64,000 bases of DNA, taken from NCBI GenBank assembly GCA_965247505.1, contig OZ252020.1:3658001-3722000 (forward strand), in the 5' to 3' direction. Positions 42,822 through 52,214 of the stretch are shown here, in pieces (position 1 is the first letter of the stretch; every line of letters starts with the position of its first letter). Origin of the DNA: CAIYRG01 sp965247505 (GTDB taxonomy: Bacteria; Pseudomonadota; Alphaproteobacteria; Micropepsales; Micropepsaceae). The notes beneath the pieces were generated by a model, which searched no databases, was not told where the DNA came from, and worked only from the letters and a program-made list of their open reading frames with translations. Made by a program: the position numbers and the translations under genes.

Positions 42822-43384
42822 TCCCGGCAAGTCAAGCGGCGCGCGCTGCTCGTGACGGAGCAGATCCCTTGCAGTCCGGTGCGAGAGACAATGATCCATA
42901 CTTCCGTGCGATGGGTGATGAGTTAAAAGACAAGGGCTTTCTCGTCGCGAATGCTAATGCGCTCATTAATTGGGCCCGCACGGGATCATTAATGTGGATG
43001 ACCTTCGGTCTTGCCTGCTGCGCCGTGGAGATGATGCAAGCCTCGATGCCGCGCTACGACCTGGAGCGTTTCGGCTTCGCGCCTCGTGCTTCCCCGCGGC
43101 AATCCGATGTCATGATCGTTGCTGGGACGCTTACCAATAAAATGGCGCCGGCATTGCGCAAAGTATACGACCAGATGCCCGAGCCGCGCTACGTGATCTC
43201 CATGGGATCGTGCGCAAATGGCGGCGGCTACTATCACTATTCATATGCTGTCGTGCGCGGTTGCGACCGCATCGTGCCGGTTGATATCTATGTTCCCGGC
43301 TGTCCCCCGACAGCTGAGGCCTTGGTCTATGGGATCATGCTTCTGCAGCGGAAGATTCGCCGTTTGGGGACGATCGAGCGGTAG
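42812..43384 (+). CDS. nuoB: NADH-quinone oxidoreductase subunit B
   Basis: A 190-residue peripheral-arm subunit that binds the terminal cluster N2. Ligand cysteines: tandem C69-C70 (GLACCAVEMM), one in SMGSCANGGG and one in VPGCPPTAEAL. The first 35 residues are a non-conserved leader. ATG 42812 (AAGGGAG upstream) is chosen over ATG 42791, which lies deeper inside nuoA. Confidence 0.97.
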   Translation: MGVIPASQAARAARDGADPLQSGARDNDPYFRAMGDELKDKGFLVANANALINWARTGSLMWMTFGLACCAVEMMQASMPRYDLERFGFAPRASPRQSDVMIVAGTLTNKMAPALRKVYDQMPEPRYVISMGSCANGGGYYHYSYAVVRGCDRIVPVDIYVPGCPPTAEALVYGIMLLQRKIRRLGTIER

Positions 43385-43387
43385 ACG

Positions 43388-44026
43388 ATGAGCAAGTCCC
43401 CAAGCCAATTCGCAGAACATGTTGCTGCCGGGCTCGGTGGCGCGATTGCAGAGTCAATAATCACGCATGACGAATTGACTATTGTGGTCACCACGAGCGA
43501 AATCATCCGTACACTTACTTATTTGCGCGATGATCCAGGGTGCGGGTTCACGATTTTGGTGGACCTATGCGGTGTCGATTATCCGGATAGAAGCCCACGC
43601 TTCGACGTCGTCTACCACCTCTTATCGATCTCCGAGAATGCACGCATCCGCGTAAAGATTGCGGCTGATTCCGAAACGCCCATTCCGTCTGTCACGCCCG
43701 TTTTCCGGGTTGCCGATTGGTTTGAGCGCGAAGCCTTCGATATGTACGGGATTTTGTTCTCCGGCCATCCCGATTTGCGCCGTATCTTAACCGATTACGG
43801 TTTCACCGGCTTCCCACTTCGCAAAGACTTTCCGCTGACCGGCTATGTGGAGGTCAGATATGACGACGAGCAAAAACGTGTCGTCTACGAACCCGTAAAA
43901 TTGGTCCAGGAGTTTCGGGATTTCGATTTTATGAGTCCCTGGGAGGGAGCCAAATATATTCTTCCGGGCGATGAAAAAGCCGATAGGACCGACAAGTCCG
44001 ACAATGTGGACGCGTCGAAGAAATGA
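43388..44026 (+). CDS. nuoC: NADH-quinone oxidoreductase subunit C
   Basis: A 212-residue 30-kDa-type subunit. The family signature is ERE-AFDMYGI in WFEREAFDMYGILFSGHPDLRR (residues about 113-134, written here as WFEREAFDMYGI and HPDLRR), then DYGFTGFPLRKDFPL. The C-terminal 18 residues are Asp/Lys-rich (DEKADRTDKSD). It is separate from nuoD, unlike the fused form of E. coli, and overlaps it by 4 nt. Confidence 0.96.
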   Translation: MSKSPSQFAEHVAAGLGGAIAESIITHDELTIVVTTSEIIRTLTYLRDDPGCGFTILVDLCGVDYPDRSPRFDVVYHLLSISENARIRVKIAADSETPIPSVTPVFRVADWFEREAFDMYGILFSGHPDLRRILTDYGFTGFPLRKDFPLTGYVEVRYDDEQKRVVYEPVKLVQEFRDFDFMSPWEGAKYILPGDEKADRTDKSDNVDASKK

Positions 44027-45204
44027 CAACAGAAAAGTCCGAAAACAATTTTTCGATTAATTTTGGGCCGCAACATCCTGCTGCGCATGGTGTCCTGCGT
44101 CTGGTGACAGAGCTAGACGGCGAGATTGTAACGCGCCTTGAGCCCCATATTGGGCTTCTTCACCGCGGGACCGAAAAACTAATCGAACACAAAACCTATC
44201 TCCAGGCGCTGCCCTATTTCGACCGACTTGATTACGTCGCACCGATGAATCAGGAGCATGCTTTTGCACTTGCGGTGGAAAAATTGCTCGGGATGAAAAT
44301 TCCTCCGCGTGGCCAATACATCCGTGTGCTTTATTCCGAGATCGGTCGTCTCTTAAGTCATCTGCTCAATGTGACGACGCAGGCCATGGATGTGGGCGCG
44401 CTCACGCCGCCGCTTTGGGGATTTGAAGAGCGTGAAAAACTGATGGTGTTTTATGAGCGCGCTTCCGGTTCGCGCATGCACGCGAATTATTTTCGGGTTG
44501 GAGGCGTTCATCAGGATGTGCCTCAGAAACTGCTCGACGATATCTATATCTTCTGTGAGGAATTTCCGCAGGTGCTCGATGATATCGAAACATTGCTGAC
44601 GGAAAATCGCATATTTAAGCAACGCAATGTCGATATCGGCGTGATCACGCGCGAAGATGCGCTCGCCTGGGGGATGTCCGGTGTCATGCTCCGTTCAACG
44701 GGGGCTGCTTGGGATTTGCGGCGTGCACAGCCCTATGAATGTTACTCGGAACTGGAATTTCAAATTCCGGTTGGCAAGAACGGCGATTGCTATGACCGTT
44801 ATCTGATGCGCCTTGAAGAAATGCGCCAGTCCAACAGGCTTATGAAACAATGTATTGAAAAAATTCCATCGGGCCCGGTTTCGTCTGAAGACGGTAAAGT
44901 CGTCCCGCCAAAGCGCGCAGAAATGAAGCGTTCGATGGAAGCGCTTATTCACCACTTCAAACTTTATACCGAGGGCTATCACGTACCCGAGGGTGAGGTG
45001 TATGCCGCGGTTGAAGCGCCCAAAGGTGAATTTGGTGTCTATTTGGTTTCAGATGGCGGAAACAAACCTTATCGCTGCAAAATACGTGCGCCGGGTTTCG
45101 CCCATCTGCACGCGCTCGACTATATGTGCCGCGGCCATATGCTTGCCGATGTGTCGGCCGTCATCGGATCAATCGATGTCGTGTTCGGGGAGATCGATCG
45201 ATGA
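44023..45204 (+). CDS. nuoD: NADH-quinone oxidoreductase subunit D
   Basis: A 393-residue 49-kDa-type subunit, derived from the NiFe hydrogenase large subunit and forming much of the quinone cavity. Signatures: FGPQHPAAHGVLRLV with the quinone-site histidine, HIGLLHRGTEKL, and PYFDRLDYVAPMNQEH. No metal-ligand cysteines, as expected. ATG in a 4-nt overlap with nuoC; the stop overlaps nuoE by 4 nt. Confidence 0.97.
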   Translation: MTTEKSENNFSINFGPQHPAAHGVLRLVTELDGEIVTRLEPHIGLLHRGTEKLIEHKTYLQALPYFDRLDYVAPMNQEHAFALAVEKLLGMKIPPRGQYIRVLYSEIGRLLSHLLNVTTQAMDVGALTPPLWGFEEREKLMVFYERASGSRMHANYFRVGGVHQDVPQKLLDDIYIFCEEFPQVLDDIETLLTENRIFKQRNVDIGVITREDALAWGMSGVMLRSTGAAWDLRRAQPYECYSELEFQIPVGKNGDCYDRYLMRLEEMRQSNRLMKQCIEKIPSGPVSSEDGKVVPPKRAEMKRSMEALIHHFKLYTEGYHVPEGEVYAAVEAPKGEFGVYLVSDGGNKPYRCKIRAPGFAHLHALDYMCRGHMLADVSAVIGSIDVVFGEIDR

Positions 45205-45800
45205 GCCTGCGCCGCCTAGCAGAGTCCCAACCTGAAAGTTTCGCGTTCAGCGCGGAGAACAAGGCGTGGGCCCAAGCTCAAATGGAGAAATATCCGGCCG
45301 GCAGGCAGGCCTCAGCCGTAATCCCGCTCCTATGGCGCGGGCAAGAACAAGAAGGCTGGGTCACGAAACCCATGGTCGAGGCCGTCGCAGAGCACCTGGG
45401 CATGCCTTATATCCGCGTGCTCGAAGTCGCGACCTTCTACACCATGTTTAATCTCCATCCGGTGGGTGAACATTTGGTTCAGGTTTGCACTACGACGCCA
45501 TGCTGGCTGCGCGGCTCCGACGATCTGGTGGCAGTGTGCAAGAAAAACATTCACCCGAAGCCCCATGCGCTATCGCCGGACGGCAAGTTTTCCTGGATGG
45601 AGGTTGAGTGTCTTGGTGCCTGTGTCAACGCGCCGATGCTTCAGATCGGCAAAGACTATTATGAAGATTTGGACGGTCCAAAAACCGAGGCGCTCTTGGA
45701 AACGATCCGCCGCGGCGAAAAGCCGGCGCCAGGCCCACAAAACGAGCGCCATTCTTCCGAGCCCGAGGGCGGCGCAACGACATTGACAGAAATGCGGTGA
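45201..45800 (+). CDS. nuoE: NADH-quinone oxidoreductase subunit E
   Basis: A 199-residue 24-kDa-type subunit carrying [2Fe-2S] cluster N1a: C in QVCTTTPCWLRG (two cysteines) and in ECLGACVNAP (two). A C-terminal 25-residue extension is Pro/Glu-rich. The true start is ATG 45201 in the ATGA overlap with nuoD; the frame is open much further upstream but reads through nuoD. Confidence 0.96.
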   Translation: MSLRRLAESQPESFAFSAENKAWAQAQMEKYPAGRQASAVIPLLWRGQEQEGWVTKPMVEAVAEHLGMPYIRVLEVATFYTMFNLHPVGEHLVQVCTTTPCWLRGSDDLVAVCKKNIHPKPHALSPDGKFSWMEVECLGACVNAPMLQIGKDYYEDLDGPKTEALLETIRRGEKPAPGPQNERHSSEPEGGATTLTEMR

Positions 45801-47086
45801 TGCTGGCCGATAAAGATCGCATCTTTACCAATCTCTACGGCTTTCAGGATTGGGGCCTTGAGGCTGCGAAGACGCGCGGATCGTGGGACGGCACCAAAGC
45901 CATTCTTGAACTCGGTCATGACGCTATTGTCGATATCGTCAAGAAATCGGGCCTGCGCGGGCGCGGTGGGGCGGGTTTTCCCACCGGCTTGAAATGGTCG
46001 TTCATGCCCAAAGAGGTGAAGGAGCGCCCGCATTATCTCGTCGTAAACGCGGACGAATCCGAACCGGGCACCTGTAAGGATCGCGACATCATGCGTCATG
46101 ATCCGCAGCACCTTATTGAGGGCTGCCTGCTCGCTTCTTTCGCGATGCGCGCGAACGTTTGTTACATTTATATTCGTGGTGAGTTCATAGCGGAGCGCGA
46201 GTGCCTACAAGCCGCTATCGATCAAGCCTATAAAGCCAAGCTCATCGGCAAGAACAATATCCATGGCTGGGATTTCGATCTCTATCTGCATCACGGCGCA
46301 GGGGCCTATATATGCGGCGAGGAAACGGCGCTTCTTGAAAGCCTTGAGGGTAAGAAGGGCCAGCCCCGCCTAAAGCCGCCATTTCCTGCCAATGTCGGCC
46401 TCTATGGCTGTCCGACCACTGTGAATAATGTCGAGTCAATTGCGGTCGTACCCGCAATCCTGCGCCGTGGCGCGGATTGGTTTGCGGGGATTGGGCGCCC
46501 AAACAATGTTGGAACAAAAGTCTTTTGCATATCTGGGCATGTGAACAAACCCTGCAATGTCGAAGAAGAGATGGGCATCTCGATGCGAGAACTCATCGAC
46601 AAACATGCGGGCGGCGTGCGCGGCGGTTGGGACAATCTCCTAGCAGTCATTCCCGGCGGGGCGTCAGTGCCGTTGATCCCGAAGGCGATCTGCGATGACG
46701 TCTTGATGGATTTCGACTCGCTTAAGGATGTTCAGTCGGGTTTGGGCACGGCGGCCGTTATCGTGATGGATAAGTCTGCAGATGTCGTGCGCGCCATCGC
46801 GCGGCTTTCGGCTTTTTACAAACATGAATCCTGCGGTCAGTGTACGCCTTGCCGCGAGGGCACCGGTTGGATGATGCGCGTGATGAACCGCATGGTTGAG
46901 GGTCGCTCGGCGCCAGAGGAAATAGATCTCCTTCTTGAAGTGTCAAAAGAGGTCGAAGGCCACACGATTTGTGCTCTCGGCGATGCTGCGGCGTGGCCGA
47001 TCCAGGGACTGATCCGCCATTTTCGTCCCGAACTTGAACGGCGCATGTCCGAGTTTGGCACAGCAGCGCGCGAGGCGGCGGAGTAG
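45800..47086 (+). CDS. nuoF: NADH-quinone oxidoreductase subunit F
   Basis: A 428-residue 51-kDa-type subunit with the NADH and FMN sites and cluster N3. The glycine-rich GRGGAGFPTGLKW binds NADH, VNADESEPGTCKDRD and GAGAYICGEETALLESLEG line the FMN pocket, and N3 cysteines lie in SCGQCTPCREGTGW and HTICALGD. GTG 45797 or ATG 45800 could start it; both overlap the nuoE stop. It is followed not by nuoG but by a small exported-protein gene. Confidence 0.97.
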   Translation: MLADKDRIFTNLYGFQDWGLEAAKTRGSWDGTKAILELGHDAIVDIVKKSGLRGRGGAGFPTGLKWSFMPKEVKERPHYLVVNADESEPGTCKDRDIMRHDPQHLIEGCLLASFAMRANVCYIYIRGEFIAERECLQAAIDQAYKAKLIGKNNIHGWDFDLYLHHGAGAYICGEETALLESLEGKKGQPRLKPPFPANVGLYGCPTTVNNVESIAVVPAILRRGADWFAGIGRPNNVGTKVFCISGHVNKPCNVEEEMGISMRELIDKHAGGVRGGWDNLLAVIPGGASVPLIPKAICDDVLMDFDSLKDVQSGLGTAAVIVMDKSADVVRAIARLSAFYKHESCGQCTPCREGTGWMMRVMNRMVEGRSAPEEIDLLLEVSKEVEGHTICALGDAAAWPIQGLIRHFRPELERRMSEFGTAAREAAE

Positions 47087-47093
47087 GGTGGCG

Positions 47094-47531
47094 ATGGGGC
47101 GTTTACAACAATTGGCATTTGTACTCGCGGCTGCGTTCATCCTATCGGCGCAAACCTCCGCCGGTCCGAGCTATGAAGATTTGTGCGAATTTATGTTGAA
47201 GGAGCGCACGGAATTCATTCAAGAGTGCGTTGCCGCTGAAGCTGAGGCGCATTACTTCGTAATGGATTGGTTTAGCCTCAACGGTCTTTTAACGCCGGAC
47301 GGCGAGATCGATTCTCTTCAACTTCTCGAAGCGCAAATGGACCCGATGCGTGCGATGTATGAGACGCCGGCCTCGACTGCCGCATTTTGCATCGAGATAA
47401 CGGGCGATTGGATAGGGATGTCCGAATGCATCGCATTAACCGACCAAGACTCGCTTTTTACGGGCGGCAATCCGGGACTGATGGGCCCGGATATGGGCCC
47501 CGATATGTTTCCCCAACAGGGGGTGAATTGA
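47094..47531 (+). CDS. Small exported four-cysteine protein between nuoF and nuoG (unknown)
   Basis: A 145-residue protein I do not recognise. It begins MGRLQQLAFVLAAAFILSAQ, a Sec signal peptide with likely cleavage near QTSAG. The mature part is acidic and has four cysteines (YEDLCEFML, IQECVAAEAE, AAFCIEITG, MSECIALTD), which could form two disulfides in the periplasm, and a Gly/Met/Pro-rich tail (GLMGPDMGPDMFPQQG). It starts 8 nt after the nuoF stop and ends 6 nt before nuoG, so it is certainly in the nuo transcript. Small unidentified frames are known in the Paracoccus and Rhodobacter complex I operons, but I cannot say this is homologous to them. A role in assembly or as an accessory subunit is an inference from position only. 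Confidence 0.75.
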   Translation: MGRLQQLAFVLAAAFILSAQTSAGPSYEDLCEFMLKERTEFIQECVAAEAEAHYFVMDWFSLNGLLTPDGEIDSLQLLEAQMDPMRAMYETPASTAAFCIEITGDWIGMSECIALTDQDSLFTGGNPGLMGPDMGPDMFPQQGVN

Positions 47532-47537
47532 ACGCGC

Positions 47538-49661
47538 ATGGCTAAAGTCGTCATCGACGGTACGGAACTTGACCTCGATCCTTCTCTTACGCTGTTGCAG
47601 GCGTGCGAGATGGCCGGCGCCGAGATTCCACGTTTTTGTTTTCATGAGCGTCTATCGATCGCCGGCAATTGCCGCATGTGTCTCGTCGAATGGGTTGGGG
47701 CACCAAAACCGCAAGCTTCTTGCGCCTTGAGTGTTTCGGATCTGCGCCCCAATAGGGACGGCACGCCAGCCGTCATCAATACGAAATCGGAATATGCGCT
47801 ACGCGCACGCGCGGGCGTGATGGAGTTCTTGCTTATCAATCATCCGCTTGACTGCCCGATCTGCGATCAGGGCGGCGAATGCGATCTGCAAGATCAGGCG
47901 ATGGGCTACGGCCGCGCCACCTTCAACCGCTTCCACGAGAACAAGCGCGCCGTCGAAGACAAATATATGGGTCCCTTGGTCAAGACCATTATGACCCGCT
48001 GCATCCAATGTACACGCTGTGTTCGTTTTGCGACCGAGATTGCCGGTGTGTCAGATTTGGGGGCGACCGGGCGCGGCGAGGATATGGAGATCACCACCTA
48101 TCTTGAAAAAGCGCTTGATTCCGAGCTCTCCGGAAATGTGATCGATCTTTGCCCTGTAGGGGCGCTAACCGCGAAACCTTATGCCTTTACCGCGCGTTCT
48201 TGGGAGCTGCGCAAGACCGAATCCATAGATGTAATGGATGCGCTGGGCTCAAACATTCGTATCGATTCGCGCGGGCGCGAAGTCATGCGCATTTTGCCGC
48301 GCATAAATGAAGAGGTGAACGAGGAGTGGATCGGCGATAAATCACGCTTTATCTGGGACGGCCTTAAGCGGCAGCGCTTAGACCGGCCCTATATAAGAAG
48401 TGGCGGCAAGCTCAACCCCGCTAGCTGGTCCGAGGCCTTTGCTGCGATTGCTACGCATCTGGACGGCGCAAAGCCTGAAAGCATTGGCGCAATTGTCGGC
48501 GATTTGGCGGCGGCCGAAGAAATCAAAGCGCTTAAGGACTTAATGGTGAGCCTCGGCTCGCCCAATATCGATTGCCGCCAGGATGGCGCCAAGCTCCAAG
48601 CAAGCCCACGCCAAGCTTACCTTTTCAACGCAACGATCTCGGGCATCGAAGCAGCCGACGTGGCGCTTTTGATCGGCACCAATCCGCGTTGGGAAGCGCC
48701 GGTGTTGAACGCGCGCTTGCGCAAGTCCTGGATCAACAATGATCTGAAGATCGCCAATGTCGGTGAAGCCTATGATCTGACCTATCCGGTCGAACAATTG
48801 GGAGTTTCGCCCTCTGTGCTTGAAGAGATCGCCACCGGATCCCATCCTTTTGCAAAGATTTTGAGTGAAGCCACGCGTCCAATGTTGGTCCTTGGCCAAG
48901 GCGCGCTGGCGCGCTCTGACGGCGCTGCGGTTTTGGCGCTTGCAGCACAGATCGCTTCGGCAACGGGAATGATCGGGCCGGAAGGTCCGCCGTCTGAGGG
49001 CGGCTGGAACGGCTTTAACGTGCTCAATAGCGCGGCATCGCGCGTCGGTGCGCTTGATCTTGGTTTTGTGCCGGGCGAGGGCGGGCGTGATGTTGAAGGC
49101 ATTTTGGAGGGTGCTTCAAAAGGCGAAATCACTTTCGTTTATCTTCTTGGCGCGGACGAGATTGATATGGACCGGCTGGGCAACGCCTTTACTGTTTACC
49201 AGGGCTCGCATGGCGATGCCGGAGCGCACCGCGCCGATGTCGTTCTGCCGGGCGCCGCCTATACAGAAAAATCTGGTCTCTATGCGAACATTGAGGGCAG
49301 GGTGCAACTTGCGAAGCGTGCAACCTTTCCGCCAGGCCACGCCAAAGAAGACTGGGCAATATTGCGTGCACTTTCCGAAATTTTGGGAAAGAAACTTCCC
49401 TATGACGACTTAGATGCATTGCGCTCTGCCATTATTGCCGAAGCGCCGCAATTTGGGGAGCGCGATTGTTTGGTGGCGCGTCCCGGTGCCGATCCGAATA
49501 TTTGGCAGAGCATCGGCACGCCGGGGCCCGTAGATAGCGCACAGCCGCTACGCTCCGCGATCACAGATTACTATTTGACCAACCCATTGGCACGCGCCAG
49601 CGAGACCATGGCCGAGTGCTCGCGCCTTTTTGTTCAACGCGAACAGATGGCGGCGGAGTAG
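47538..49661 (+). CDS. nuoG: NADH-quinone oxidoreductase subunit G
   Basis: A 707-residue 75-kDa-type subunit, the mitochondrial-like short form (E. coli NuoG is about 900). The N-terminal ferredoxin-like domain holds N1b (cysteines in PRFCFHE, GNCRMCLVEW, QASCALSV); N5 uses the His/Cys set in INHPLDCPICDQGGECDLQ; N4 is in RCIQCTRCVRF and DLCPVGALT. The rest is the inactive molybdopterin-oxidoreductase-like domain. The extra N7 ligands of E. coli (a CxxC-x3-C motif) are not evident. The preceding small gene lies 6 nt away. Confidence 0.96.
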   Translation: MAKVVIDGTELDLDPSLTLLQACEMAGAEIPRFCFHERLSIAGNCRMCLVEWVGAPKPQASCALSVSDLRPNRDGTPAVINTKSEYALRARAGVMEFLLINHPLDCPICDQGGECDLQDQAMGYGRATFNRFHENKRAVEDKYMGPLVKTIMTRCIQCTRCVRFATEIAGVSDLGATGRGEDMEITTYLEKALDSELSGNVIDLCPVGALTAKPYAFTARSWELRKTESIDVMDALGSNIRIDSRGREVMRILPRINEEVNEEWIGDKSRFIWDGLKRQRLDRPYIRSGGKLNPASWSEAFAAIATHLDGAKPESIGAIVGDLAAAEEIKALKDLMVSLGSPNIDCRQDGAKLQASPRQAYLFNATISGIEAADVALLIGTNPRWEAPVLNARLRKSWINNDLKIANVGEAYDLTYPVEQLGVSPSVLEEIATGSHPFAKILSEATRPMLVLGQGALARSDGAAVLALAAQIASATGMIGPEGPPSEGGWNGFNVLNSAASRVGALDLGFVPGEGGRDVEGILEGASKGEITFVYLLGADEIDMDRLGNAFTVYQGSHGDAGAHRADVVLPGAAYTEKSGLYANIEGRVQLAKRATFPPGHAKEDWAILRALSEILGKKLPYDDLDALRSAIIAEAPQFGERDCLVARPGADPNIWQSIGTPGPVDSAQPLRSAITDYYLTNPLARASETMAECSRLFVQREQMAAE

Positions 49662-49664
49662 GCG

Positions 49665-50744
49665 ATGGCTCTAATCGATTTTTATCAGTGGCTATTCGCA
49701 TCGGTCCTAGGCCTATTCGGCGTTGAGGCTGACCTTCCCTATTCCTGGGCCTGGCTTTTCAGTCAGGTGACGCTGATTTTGGTCCTGACAATCGTGTTGC
49801 TGGTCATGCTGGCCTTTCTGCTGCTTTTCGACCGTAAGGTCTGGGCGGCGGTGCAAATGCGACGCGGCCCTAACGTCGTTGGGGCATTTGGTCTTTTGCA
49901 GAGCTTCGCCGATTTTCTCAAATTCGTTTTGAAAGAAGTCATTCTACCCGCCGGCGCCAATAAGGCTGTGTTTCTTCTTGCGCCCTTAGTTGCGTTCACG
50001 CTGGCGCTGGCCTCTTGGGCGGTGGTTCCCGTGGCACCCGGTTGGGTGGTCGCCGATATCAATGTCGGCATTCTTTACATTTTCGCGATTTCGTCGCTCG
50101 GCGTTTATGGCGTGATCATGGGTGGCTGGGCTTCGAATTCCAAATATGCCTTTCTCGGTGCGCTTCGCTCGGCCGCGCAAATGGTCTCTTACGAAGTCTC
50201 GATCGGATTCATATTGATAACGGTTTTGCTCTTCGCGGGCTCGCTCAACCTTTCAGATATCGTTGAAGCCCAGGGCCCGGACATTCGCGGCTGGAATGTA
50301 TTCGGAATTCTGTTCCCGATGTTTGTCCTTTTCTTTATTTCAGCTCTGGCTGAGACAAACCGCCCGCCTTTCGACTTGCCGGAGGCGGAATCGGAGCTCG
50401 TCGCGGGATTCATGGTCGAATATTCCTCGACGCCTTATCTCCTCTTCATGATCGGCGAGTACATAAGCATCGTATTGATGTGTGCACTTTGCGCGATTCT
50501 ATTTTTCGGCGGCTGGCTGCCCATCATTGATGTTTGGCCCCTTAACGCAATTCCGGGCGTCTTCTGGTTTATTGGGAAGGTCGTATTTTTCTTCTTTCTG
50601 TTTGCAATGGTGAAGGCGATTGTGCCGCGCTATCGCTACGACCAGTTGATGCGCCTGGGCTGGAAAGTCTTCCTTCCGATTTCACTGTTTTGGGTTGTTC
50701 TTGTGAGCGGCTATTTGCTCGCATTCGATAGACTACCGGGATGA
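49665..50744 (+). CDS. nuoH: NADH-quinone oxidoreductase subunit H
   Basis: A 359-residue membrane subunit with about eight to nine helices that joins the peripheral and membrane arms and lines the quinone chamber entry. Signatures: LLFDRKVWAAVQMRRGPNVVG, then LKFVLKEVILPAGAN and ALAETNRPPFDLPEAESELV, all diagnostic of ND1/NuoH. It starts 3 nt after nuoG. Confidence 0.97.
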   Translation: MALIDFYQWLFASVLGLFGVEADLPYSWAWLFSQVTLILVLTIVLLVMLAFLLLFDRKVWAAVQMRRGPNVVGAFGLLQSFADFLKFVLKEVILPAGANKAVFLLAPLVAFTLALASWAVVPVAPGWVVADINVGILYIFAISSLGVYGVIMGGWASNSKYAFLGALRSAAQMVSYEVSIGFILITVLLFAGSLNLSDIVEAQGPDIRGWNVFGILFPMFVLFFISALAETNRPPFDLPEAESELVAGFMVEYSSTPYLLFMIGEYISIVLMCALCAILFFGGWLPIIDVWPLNAIPGVFWFIGKVVFFFFLFAMVKAIVPRYRYDQLMRLGWKVFLPISLFWVVLVSGYLLAFDRLPG

Positions 50745-50754
50745 AGGAGTGGAT

Positions 50755-51243
50755 ATGGCATTGTTGAACCGTACTGCGCGCTCGATCCTGCTTTGGGATT
50801 TCGTCTCGGCGTTTATTCTCGGCATGCGATATTTATTTCGGCCCAAGGTGACGCTGAACTATCCTTTTGAAAAGAGCCCTCTTTCCCCGCGCTTCAGGGG
50901 CGAGCATGCGCTTCGGCGTTATCCGTCGGGCGAAGAGCGCTGCATCGCTTGCAAGCTCTGCGAAGCGATCTGCCCGGCGCAGGCGATTACCATCGAGGCC
51001 GAACCGCGCGAAGACGGAAGCCGCCGCGCCACGCGATACGACATCGACATGGTGAAATGCATTTATTGCGGTCTTTGCGAGGAATCATGCCCGGTGGACG
51101 CCATTGTCGAGGGGCCGAATTTCGAGTTCTCGACCGAAACGCGCGAAGAGCTTTATTACGACAAGGATCGGCTGCTTGCGAATGGTGATCGTTGGGAACG
51201 GGAGATCGCGAAGAATATGGAATTGGATGCGCCATATCGTTAA
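50755..51243 (+). CDS. nuoI: NADH-quinone oxidoreductase subunit I
   Basis: A 162-residue 8Fe ferredoxin-like subunit holding clusters N6a and N6b: CIACKLCEAICPAQAI and CIYCGLCEESCPVDAI. The amphipathic N-terminus (about 30 residues) sits on the membrane. ATG 50755 with AAGGAG 5 nt upstream is preferred to GTG 50749, which overlaps that site. A 62-bp gap, the largest within nuo, follows before nuoJ. Confidence 0.97.
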   Translation: MALLNRTARSILLWDFVSAFILGMRYLFRPKVTLNYPFEKSPLSPRFRGEHALRRYPSGEERCIACKLCEAICPAQAITIEAEPREDGSRRATRYDIDMVKCIYCGLCEESCPVDAIVEGPNFEFSTETREELYYDKDRLLANGDRWEREIAKNMELDAPYR

Positions 51244-51305
51244 GGCGCAATGCGCTTCGATTTGGGAGCGGTGAATTTGAGGTCGAGTGGGGAAAATTAG
51301 TCTGA

Positions 51306-51908
51306 ATGCTTGTTGATATCGCCTTCTATGTTTTTTCGGTGATAATGATTGCCTGTGCGGCAATGGTCATTAGCGCGCGCAACCCCGTGCATTCGGTCTT
51401 GTTTTTGGTGGCAGCGTTCTTCAACGCTGCGGGTTTGTTTGTCCTCTTAGGGGCAGAGTTTCTCGCAATGATGCTTGTCGTCGTCTATGTCGGCGCGGTT
51501 TCGATTCTCTTCTTGTTTGTCGTGATGATGCTCGACATCGATGCCGCGGTCTTGAAGCGTGGCTTTGCGACCTATTTGCCCATTGGTGCTGTTGTGGGAA
51601 TAGCGCTCGTCGCTGAGATCATTTTGGCGGTACGGGTTTCTTCAGGCCTGCCGGATGTGACTCCCATGCAACCAACGCCGGCAGGGGTCTCCAATACCGA
51701 AGCTTTGGGACGCATCATCTATACGGACTATGTCTTTTTCTTTCAGACGGCTGGCCTGGTTCTATTAGTCGCAATGATCGGCGCCATTGTGTTGACGCTG
51801 CGCCATCGGCCCGGCGTACGCCGCCAGTCGATTTCGGCGCAGGTGTCGCGCGATCCCAAGGAAGCGATTGAAGTTATCGACGTGAAACCCGGCGAGGGCG
51901 TGTCATGA
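51306..51908 (+). CDS. nuoJ: NADH-quinone oxidoreductase subunit J
   Basis: A 200-residue ND6-type membrane subunit with five predicted helices. The conserved TMH3 block is EFLAMMLVVVYVGAVSILFLFVV, written here by its core VVYVGAVSILFLF. The C-terminal 35 residues are charged and cytoplasmic. It overlaps nuoK by 4 nt. Confidence 0.95.
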   Translation: MLVDIAFYVFSVIMIACAAMVISARNPVHSVLFLVAAFFNAAGLFVLLGAEFLAMMLVVVYVGAVSILFLFVVMMLDIDAAVLKRGFATYLPIGAVVGIALVAEIILAVRVSSGLPDVTPMQPTPAGVSNTEALGRIIYTDYVFFFQTAGLVLLVAMIGAIVLTLRHRPGVRRQSISAQVSRDPKEAIEVIDVKPGEGVS

Positions 51909-52213
51909 GTGTCGGGCTGGAACATTATTTAATCGTTGCCGCGGCCCTCTTCACACTTGGCGTGTTCGGTATATTTGCCAATCGTAAGAACGTCATCGTA
52001 ATTCTTATGTCGATCGAATTGATTTTACTCTCGGTGAATATCAATTTTATCGCCTTCTCTTCTTTTCATGGTGATCTCGCCGGGCAGGTTTTTGCGCTCT
52101 TTGTGCTCACAGTCGCTGCTGCGGAGGCGGCCATCGGTCTTGCGATTTTGGTCGTCTATTTTCGTAATCGTGGCTCCATCGCGGTCGAAGATATCAGTGT
52201 GATGAAGGGCTGA
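51905..52213 (+). CDS. nuoK: NADH-quinone oxidoreductase subunit K
   Basis: A 102-residue ND4L-type subunit with three helices and the two conserved membrane glutamates, one in ILMSIELILLSVN and one in VAAAEAAIGLAIL, that belong to the proton path. Length is typical. Confidence 0.97.
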   Translation: MSVGLEHYLIVAAALFTLGVFGIFANRKNVIVILMSIELILLSVNINFIAFSSFHGDLAGQVFALFVLTVAAAEAAIGLAILVVYFRNRGSIAVEDISVMKG

Positions 52214-52214
52214 T

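Noticed and set aside
47094..47531. The nuoF-nuoG intergenic protein as a cytochrome or Fe-S protein
   Set aside because: The four cysteines are widely spaced with no CxxC or CxxCH motif, so metal-cofactor binding is not supported.
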